Positions 30,339 to 35,724 of a stretch of DNA of 35,724 nt are shown here, piece by piece. Where the stretch lies: assembly GCF_001436315.1 (NCBI RefSeq), contig NZ_AYZA01000018.1, forward strand, positions 1-35,724. The letters run 5' to 3'. The notes below the pieces were generated by a model that ran no database searches, was not told the origin of the DNA, and saw only the letters and a program-made list of their open reading frames with translations. Made by a program: the position numbers and the translations under genes. How positions within the stretch are numbered: position 1 is the first letter of the stretch; the number at the start of each line of letters is the position of its first letter. Origin of the DNA: Ligilactobacillus aviarius subsp. aviarius DSM 20655. Lineage in GTDB: Bacteria; Bacillota; Bacilli; Lactobacillales; Lactobacillaceae.

Positions 30339-32609
30339 ATGAAAAGAATCTTTGAAATCGATCCTTGGAAGATCGTAACACATGAATTTAATCCTGAAGA
30401 TAAGCGTCTTCAAGAAAGTATGACAAGTATCGGGAACGAATACATGGGAATGCGTGGAATGTTTGAAGAAAACTATTCTGGCGACACCCACCAAGGAATT
30501 TATCTTGGCGGTGTATGGTATCCTGACAAGACCCGTGTTGGTTGGTGGAAGAATGGTTATCCGGAATACTTCGGTAAAGTTCCGAATGCCATCGACTTTG
30601 TCAGTGTTGATATCAAGATCAACGGTGAATCAATTGACTTGGCAAAGGATTCATTCTCAGACTTTGAACTTTGCTTAGACATGAAGCGCGGCGTCTTAGA
30701 TCGTTCATTCATCGTTGAAAAAGATGGTCACAAGATCAAGGTGACATCTGAACGGTTTGTCAGCATCGCATTTAAGGAATTGTATGCTAACAAGTTGACA
30801 TTTACAAACTTAAGCGACGAACCAGTTAAGATCGAAGTTCAATCATTGATCAACGCTGATGTTTATAACGAAGATTCAAACTACGGCGAACAATTCTGGG
30901 GCGTAATCGACAAGTCAGTTGCTGACAAGTCAGGTCGCTTAGTTGGAAAGACTGCTGAAAATAACTTCGGCACACCTCGTTTTACTGTTGAAATGGCAAT
31001 GAGTCACGAAACAGACTTGAAGGCAATTCAATCAGAAAATGAAGAAAAATACGTTGCTAACAATTTTGAAGGTTCAATCCAACCTGATCAAACAGTCTCA
31101 TTTGAAAAGCGCGTAATCGTAACAACTTCACGGGATTACGATACGGTTGATGCTTTGGATAAAGCAACCAACGACTTGATGAACAAGGCCGGCGAACAAA
31201 CATACGACCAATTAGCAGATGCACAAGCAAATGCATGGGCAGAACGTTGGGAAAAATCAGACATCACAATTGATGGTGATGAAGCTGCTCAACAAGGAAT
31301 TCGGTTCAACTTATTCCAATTGTTCTCAACATACTATGGTAACGATGCCCGCTTAAACATTGGCCCGAAAGGATTCACTGGTGAAAAGTACGGTGGTGCT
31401 ACATACTGGGATACAGAAGCATTCTGCTTGCCAGTTTACTTAGGAACATCAGACCCAGAAGTTGCCCGCAACTTGCTCTTATACCGTTACAACCAATTAG
31501 ACGGTGCCCACCACAATGCCCAACAACAAGGCTTAAAAGGTGCTTTATACCCAATGGTTACATTCAACGGAATCGAATGCCACAACGAATGGGAAATCAC
31601 CTTTGAAGAAATTCACCGGAACAGTGATATTGCTTACGCAATTTACAACTACACAAAGACAACTGGCGACAAGAGCTATGTTTTGAACGAAGGTAGCGAA
31701 GTCTTAGTTGAAATCGCACGGTTCTGGGCAGATCGGGTTCACTATTCAGAACGGAACGGTCAATACATGATCCACGGGGTAACAGGTGCCGATGAATACG
31801 AAAACAACGTTGACAACAACTGGTACACCAACGTAACTGCTAAGTGGGAACTTGACTACACTGCTCAAATTGCTAAGGAAATCTCTGATGAACAAGCTAA
31901 GAAGCTTGGCATTACAGATGAAGAAGTTTCAAAATGGCAAGAAATCGCTGATAAGATGTACTTACCAGAAGACAAGGAACTTGGAATCTTCGTTCAACAC
32001 GATGGCTTCTTAGACAAGGACATCACATTGGATGAAAACAACAACCCAATCAACAAGATCCCGGCTGATGAATTACCAATCAACCAACACTGGTCATGGG
32101 ACAAGATTTTACGTTCACCATACGTAAAGCAAGCTGATGTCTTACAAGCAATGTGGTACTTCATGGATGACTTCACAGAAGAACAAAAGAAGCGGAACTT
32201 CGACTTCTATGAACCATTGACTGTTCACGAATCAAGCTTGTCAGCTTCAATCTACGCAATTATGGCTGCTGATTTGAAGTACGAAGAAAAATCAGTTGAA
32301 TTGTATGAACGAACAGCCCGGCTTGACTTGGATAACTACAACAACGATACCGTTGACGGCTTGCACATCACAGCCATGTCAGGTGGTTGGTTAGCAATCG
32401 TTGAAGGATTTGCAGGCATGCGGGTCAACGACGGCGAATTGCAATTTAAGCCATTTGTACCAAAGGCTTGGAACGGATACAACTTCCGCTTAACATTCCG
32501 TGGCCGCTTATTAGAAGTTAAGGTTGCCAAGGACAATACTGAAATCAAGTTAATCAAGGGTGAACCATTAACAGTTAAGTTAAACGGCAAAGAAATTGAA
32601 GTTAAATAA
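30339..32609 (+). CDS. mapA: Maltose phosphorylase (GH65)
   Basis: 756 residues from the ATG at 30339, which has AAGAGGTGA just upstream; a GTG at 30330 is inside that ribosome site. Family GH65 blocks are clear: GNEYMGMRG near the start, YWDTEAFCLPVYL, HNEWEITFEEIHRN, GVTGADEYENNVDNNWYTN with the general acid Glu486, and the phosphate-binding-type HESSLSASIYAIMAADL. The C-terminal jelly-roll ends the protein. It splits maltose with phosphate into glucose and beta-glucose 1-phosphate, saving one ATP. PgmB, encoded next, handles the phosphorylated product. No signal peptide; cytoplasmic. Codon use is strongly biased, suggesting high expression. Confidence 0.95.
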   Translation: MKRIFEIDPWKIVTHEFNPEDKRLQESMTSIGNEYMGMRGMFEENYSGDTHQGIYLGGVWYPDKTRVGWWKNGYPEYFGKVPNAIDFVSVDIKINGESIDLAKDSFSDFELCLDMKRGVLDRSFIVEKDGHKIKVTSERFVSIAFKELYANKLTFTNLSDEPVKIEVQSLINADVYNEDSNYGEQFWGVIDKSVADKSGRLVGKTAENNFGTPRFTVEMAMSHETDLKAIQSENEEKYVANNFEGSIQPDQTVSFEKRVIVTTSRDYDTVDALDKATNDLMNKAGEQTYDQLADAQANAWAERWEKSDITIDGDEAAQQGIRFNLFQLFSTYYGNDARLNIGPKGFTGEKYGGATYWDTEAFCLPVYLGTSDPEVARNLLLYRYNQLDGAHHNAQQQGLKGALYPMVTFNGIECHNEWEITFEEIHRNSDIAYAIYNYTKTTGDKSYVLNEGSEVLVEIARFWADRVHYSERNGQYMIHGVTGADEYENNVDNNWYTNVTAKWELDYTAQIAKEISDEQAKKLGITDEEVSKWQEIADKMYLPEDKELGIFVQHDGFLDKDITLDENNNPINKIPADELPINQHWSWDKILRSPYVKQADVLQAMWYFMDDFTEEQKKRNFDFYEPLTVHESSLSASIYAIMAADLKYEEKSVELYERTARLDLDNYNNDTVDGLHITAMSGGWLAIVEGFAGMRVNDGELQFKPFVPKAWNGYNFRLTFRGRLLEVKVAKDNTEIKLIKGEPLTVKLNGKEIEVK

Positions 32610-32635
32610 TAAATAACGGTCAGACGTTAACAAAT

Positions 32636-32667
32636 AATGAGGCTCTGGAAGTTTCCAGAGTCTCATT
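32636..32667 (+). other. Hairpin between mapA and pgmB without a T tail
   Basis: AATGAGGCTCTGGAA (32636-32650) pairs with TTCCAGAGTCTCATT (32653-32667) through 15 positions, one of them G-U. No T run follows, so it is more likely an mRNA-stability or processing element than a terminator. Confidence 0.55.
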
Positions 32668-32697
32668 CATCAGAAAGAAGAAAGAGGGCAGATTTTT

Positions 32698-33372
32698 ATG
32701 CAAATGCAGGGTGCAGTATTTGATTTAGACGGGGTTATTACTGACACAGCAAAGTATCACTTTGCTGCATGGAGTAAGTTAGCAAAGGAAAACTTGGACA
32801 TCGAATTACCAGCTTCATTTGAAACTGAATTAAAGGGTGTTAGCCGGATCGATTCATTAAAGAAGATTTTGGAATATGGCAACAAGCTTGACCAATTTTC
32901 TGACGATGATATTCAAGAATTAGCTGCTAAGAAGAACGGCTATTACTTGGAAGCAATCGAAGGCTTATCAAAAGATGATATTTTACCAGGAATCACTGAA
33001 TTGATTGCTCAATTAAAGGCTCACAACGTTAAAATGTCACTTGCATCAGCTTCAAAGAACGCTCCGGCAATCTTAAAGAAACTTGGCTTGTTCGATAAAT
33101 TCGATGCCATTGCAGATCCCGCAAAGGTTGCGCATGGCAAACCAGCTCCAGATATCTTCTTAGCTGGGGCGGCTGCTGTTGACTTGAAGCCAAGCGAATG
33201 CGTCGGCGTTGAAGATGCGGTTGCTGGGGTCCAAGCCATCAAAGACGCTGGCATGGTTGCCGTTGCTGTTGGTGACGCAAACGAATTAGCAAAGGCTGAC
33301 AAGGTTGTTCCAACAACTGCTGATTTCAGCTATGATTTGTTTGAAGAAACATTTGAAAAAGCAAACGCATAA
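32698..33372 (+). CDS. pgmB: Beta-phosphoglucomutase
   Basis: 224 residues, the standard PgmB length. HAD-family nucleophile Asp9 and acid/base Asp11 lie in VFDLDGVITDTAKYHFAAW, which is the PgmB-type signature including the cap-domain start. SLASASKNAPAILKKLGL holds the motif II Ser and the downstream Lys, and GVEDAVAGVQAIKDAGM is motif IV with the magnesium-binding Glu-Asp. It converts beta-glucose 1-phosphate from MapA to glucose 6-phosphate through beta-glucose 1,6-bisphosphate. AGAGGG precedes the ATG at 32698; an ATG two codons later is possible but less well spaced. It is the last clearly intact gene of the maltose operon before a terminator. Confidence 0.94.
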   Translation: MQMQGAVFDLDGVITDTAKYHFAAWSKLAKENLDIELPASFETELKGVSRIDSLKKILEYGNKLDQFSDDDIQELAAKKNGYYLEAIEGLSKDDILPGITELIAQLKAHNVKMSLASASKNAPAILKKLGLFDKFDAIADPAKVAHGKPAPDIFLAGAAAVDLKPSECVGVEDAVAGVQAIKDAGMVAVAVGDANELAKADKVVPTTADFSYDLFEETFEKANA

Positions 33373-33390
33373 TTTAATGATCAATAAAGG

Positions 33391-33427
33391 AGAACTCAAA
33401 GGAACTTGCCTTTGGGTTCTTTTTTTG
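33391..33427 (+). terminator. Terminator after pgmB
   Basis: AGAACTCAAAGG (33391-33402) pairs with CCTTTGGGTTCT (33409-33420) with one G-U pair, followed by seven T residues. Confidence 0.88.
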
Positions 33428-33482
33428 GTTTATTTAATGTATCGGAGAAGGAGATTCAATCTTTTGCAAGGAGAATTTTAAA

Positions 33483-34274
33483 ATGCAAAATGACATTAAA
33501 CTGGTTGCAACCGATATTGACGGAACGTTTACCCATGCTGATCACACGTATGATACAAAGCGGTTTAAACGAATTTTAGCACGGATGAACGCTGTCGGAT
33601 GTGAGTTTGTCGTTGCAAGCGGCAGTCAGTATTTCACCATTCGTGATTTATTTGCTGACTGTGCCGACCAAATCAATTTTATTTCGGAGAATGGAGCGAT
33701 GATCGAAAGCCATGGGAGAATCATAAAGGTCAATGAAATGGCAACCGATGTCGTTGATGAGATGATTTTATTTGCACACCACCATCCGGAATTTGAATGG
33801 GTGATGTGCGGGGCAGCGAATGCATACTGTGAACGCGGGCAGGTTGATCAAGCCTTTTTTGATCAAACAAATTTTTATTATCACCATTTAAAATGGGTCG
33901 ATGATTTTAACGACGTTGATGATCAAATCTTGAAATTTGCGATCAATGTGCCGGAAAAAGAAACTGATCATTATTTGGAATTGTTCCGCCGTAAATTTGC
34001 GGGGAAAGTTGAGCCGACCTCAAGCGGATTTGGAGCAATCGATTTAATTGTTCCTGGTAATCATAAGGCAGCGGCATTAAAACAACTGGTTCAAAGATGG
34101 AAAATTACTCCAGCTCAATGTGCTGCTTTCGGCGATGGCGGAAATGATATTGAAATGCTGCGGTATTGCAAACACAGTTATGCAATGGTCAATGCACCGG
34201 CTGAAGTTAAGTAGGTTGCCCAAAATGTTTGTCCATCAAACGAAGATGATGGGGTCTTAGTGACTTTAGATTAA
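33483..34274 (+). pseudogene. Cof-type HAD phosphatase interrupted by an in-frame TAG near its C-terminus
   Basis: The first 243 codons (33483-34214) encode a Cof/YkrA-type HAD phosphatase. Nucleophile Asp11 and Asp13 lie in VATDIDGTFTHADHTYD, motif II VASGSQY is present, and motif III/IV is AAFGDGGNDIEMLRYCKHSYAMVN. The frame stops at TAG (34212-34214) after NAPAEVK. The same frame then continues without a break as VAQNVCPSNEDDGVLVTLD to TAA (34272-34274), the usual end of this family (263 codons in all). TAG could come from CAG by one change. The lost part is the final strand and helix, so the shortened protein may still fold. It would dephosphorylate sugar phosphates or cofactors. Ribosome site GGAG lies upstream. 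It is either a recent nonsense allele or a tolerated truncation. Confidence 0.8.
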
Positions 34275-34280
34275 TTGTTT

Positions 34281-34318
34281 TAGAAGAAGGTGTGACTTTT
34301 AGGTCCATCTTCTTTTTT
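34281..34318 (+). terminator. Terminator of the Cof-type gene
   Basis: AGAAGA (34282-34287) pairs with TCTTCT (34310-34315), with a looser inner helix (GTGTGAC/GTCCAT region), followed by T residues. Its left arm AGAAGGTGTGAC is the same 12-mer that opens both copies of the structured repeat. Confidence 0.6.
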
Positions 34319-34327
34319 GCTTAAAAG

Positions 34328-34374
34328 TATAAAGAAGTATAAAACAAAAATGAAAATATAAAGAAGTATAAAAC
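34328..34374 (+). repeat. Direct repeat upstream of nagA, possible operator
   Basis: The 18-mer TATAAAGAAGTATAAAAC occurs exactly twice, at 34328-34345 and 34357-34374, with a period of 29 bp. Each copy contains AGTATAAA-type half sites. It lies about 120-160 bp upstream of nagA. Confidence 0.6.
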
Positions 34375-34396
34375 GGGAAAATTATGCAAAAAAACT

Positions 34397-34410
34397 TGCA
34401 AGCGATAACA
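34397..34410 (+). promoter_or_regulatory. cre box upstream of nagA
   Basis: TGCAAGCGATAACA matches TGWNANCGNTNWCA except at the third base. It contains TTGCAA at 34396-34401, which could be the -35 box, although no strong -10 box follows at standard spacing. Confidence 0.6.
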
Positions 34411-34490
34411 AAATGTGAAAGAATAGTGATTGTAACAAATGGTCTATTCCAATTTTAACGAAACTAATTTAGAAAACGAGGAAGAATATT

Positions 34491-35645
34491 ATGGCATATT
34501 ACATTCATGCAGCAAAATTCTTTTTAAAGAATACAACTGAAACAAATGGTTACTTGGAAATTACCGATGACGGCAAGTTCGGTTCATATTATCCCGAATC
34601 AGCAAAGCCGGCTGGTAAAATCGTTGAATATGGCGACAAGTGGGTTGCCCCGGGATTGTTTGATACGCATATTCATGGCCTTCTTGGTCATGATGTTACG
34701 GATGGCGACTGGGATGCGATCAATGAAATGTCAGAAGGTTTGTTAAAAGCCGGGGTTACTTCATGGTTGCCAACAACGGTTACGGCTTCATTTGATCAGT
34801 TGAACAATGTATGTAAGGCAATTGGGGATCACCAAGGCCAAGAAACGGGTGCCAAGATCCGCGGTATCCACTTTGAAGGCCCGTACTTCACGGAAGAACA
34901 CAAAGGCGCTCAAGATCCGAAGTACTTACGCGATCCTGACATTGATGAATTTCACAAGTGGCAAGAATCCGCACATGGCCTATTAAATAAGATCTCAATT
35001 GCACCTGAACGGAAGGGAGCCGCAGAATTTACCCGCCAAGCAGTTGAAGAAGGCGTTGTGGTTTCAATCGGCCACAGTTCAGCAACCTATGAACAAGCTA
35101 AGCGGTGCATTGAAGCCGGCGCATCAATGTTTACGCACACATACAACGGAATGAATGAATTCGGACACCGTGATCCAGGAATGGTCGGAGCTGCTTACAC
35201 GATGGATGATACAACATGTGAAATCATCTGTGACGGCCACCACAATGCGCCAGCTGCCGTTCGAGTATTGATCAATCAAAAGACCCCGGACAACGTTGCA
35301 CTAGTTACAGACTGCATGCGGGCCGGCTTAATGCCTGATGGCGACTACATGCTTGGTGAACTTGAAGTTTACGTTAAGGACGATATGGCACGGTTAAAGG
35401 TTGGCGATAACCTTGCCGGAAGCATTCTTTTATTAAAGGATGCCTTGAAGAACGTTGTTGACTGGAACATTGCAACGCCGGAAGAAGCCGTTCGGATGGG
35501 TTCATTAGTTCCGGCCAAGAGCATGCACATGGAAAATAAGGTTGGCTCAATCGTTCCAGGTGCCGACGCTGACTTCTTGATTTTGAATCCAGATATGACC
35601 TTAAGCGAAACATACTTGGACGGAAAATCACGGTATCAAGCTTAA
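34491..35645 (+). CDS. nagA: N-acetylglucosamine-6-phosphate deacetylase
   Basis: 384 residues, typical of NagA. Metal and catalytic positions can be read: His60 and His62 in DTHIHG, Glu129 in HFEGPYF, His195 in SIGHSSATYEQ, His216 in FTHTYNGM and the catalytic Asp274 in VTDCMRAG. It removes acetate from GlcNAc-6-phosphate to give glucosamine 6-phosphate for glycolysis or wall recycling. GAGGAAG precedes the ATG. It stands alone, behind the Cof-type gene's terminator, with a cre box and a direct repeat upstream, so glucose repression is expected. It is not linked here to nagB. A link to mucin glycan use by the M60 surface enzyme is conceivable but only by theme. Confidence 0.94.
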   Translation: MAYYIHAAKFFLKNTTETNGYLEITDDGKFGSYYPESAKPAGKIVEYGDKWVAPGLFDTHIHGLLGHDVTDGDWDAINEMSEGLLKAGVTSWLPTTVTASFDQLNNVCKAIGDHQGQETGAKIRGIHFEGPYFTEEHKGAQDPKYLRDPDIDEFHKWQESAHGLLNKISIAPERKGAAEFTRQAVEEGVVVSIGHSSATYEQAKRCIEAGASMFTHTYNGMNEFGHRDPGMVGAAYTMDDTTCEIICDGHHNAPAAVRVLINQKTPDNVALVTDCMRAGLMPDGDYMLGELEVYVKDDMARLKVGDNLAGSILLLKDALKNVVDWNIATPEEAVRMGSLVPAKSMHMENKVGSIVPGADADFLILNPDMTLSETYLDGKSRYQA

Positions 35646-35647
35646 AG

Positions 35648-35724
35648 AAGAAGGTGTGACAAAACGTAAAAAACGAGCGTGGTGGAAGCAGAAAAGCGAA
35701 CGAATCGCGGAGCATAGATTCGGA
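35648..35724 (+). repeat. Structured intergenic repeat, copy B, cut by the window end
   Basis: It is nearly identical to 23456-23535: both run from AGAAGGTGTGACAAAACGT to GATTCGGA, with one base change near base 20 and a one-base indel plus a change around GCGCCAGC versus GCGGAGC. It begins 3 bases after the nagA stop codon, so it is transcribed with nagA. The remaining part, including the expected terminator, lies outside the window. Confidence 0.8.

Overview
The window looks like chromosomal DNA of a low-G+C Gram-positive bacterium, most probably a member of the Lactobacillaceae. This rests on LPQTG/MPQTG sortase-anchored surface proteins, a DUF1827 gene, a maltose phosphorylase/beta-phosphoglucomutase route, a MalA (DUF1189) gene beside malEFG, AGGAGG-type ribosome sites and many CcpA-type cre boxes. 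The species cannot be named from sequence reading alone. No rRNA, tRNA or CRISPR array is visible.

Region 1 (1-8700) is a surface and adhesion region. It starts inside a truncated serine-rich LPQTG protein. A complete 1119-residue paralogue follows, carrying an N-terminal M60 (enhancin-like, mucin-type) metallopeptidase domain with HETGH and a long Ser/Lys repeat stalk built on a 69-bp unit. Downstream is a 431-bp remnant of an IS3-family element lying between the two arms of a terminator. Then come an orphan AgrC/ComD-type histidine kinase, a non-coding stretch with an attenuator-like hairpin pair and a perfect 30-bp palindrome, and a second wall-anchored protein with two helical repeats and an MPQTG signal.

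Region 2 (8700-11600) holds a Gfo/Idh/MocA oxidoreductase under a cre-overlapped promoter, a small zeta-toxin-like P-loop NTPase and a MalR-like LacI regulator.

Region 3 (11700-27750) is a maltodextrin locus. It contains a second LacI regulator, a GH13_31 alpha-glucosidase and a GH13_20 maltogenic amylase/neopullulanase as a tight pair, a divergent HSL-type esterase, malE-malF-malG, malA, and a methionyl-tRNA synthetase of the two-zinc-knuckle, C-terminally short type. On the opposite strand are malK with a DUF1827 gene and a PucR/CdaR-type regulator. The regulator is divergent from a DexB-like oligo-1,6-glucosidase.

Region 4 (27750-35724) is a maltose operon: an MFS (SLC45-like) sugar transporter, an aldose/maltose 1-epimerase, maltose phosphorylase and beta-phosphoglucomutase. 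A Cof-type HAD phosphatase cut short by an in-frame TAG follows, then nagA.

The likely flow is as follows. Maltodextrins enter through MalEFG-MalK and are trimmed by the three GH13 enzymes. Maltose enters through the MFS carrier and is split by MapA with phosphate, and PgmB converts beta-glucose 1-phosphate to glucose 6-phosphate. cre-like boxes lie upstream of the oxidoreductase, the GH13 pair, malE, malK, dexB, the MFS operon and nagA, so CcpA probably controls the whole set, with the two LacI proteins and the PucR protein adding sugar-specific control. A highly structured intergenic repeat occurs after metS and again at the right edge of the window.
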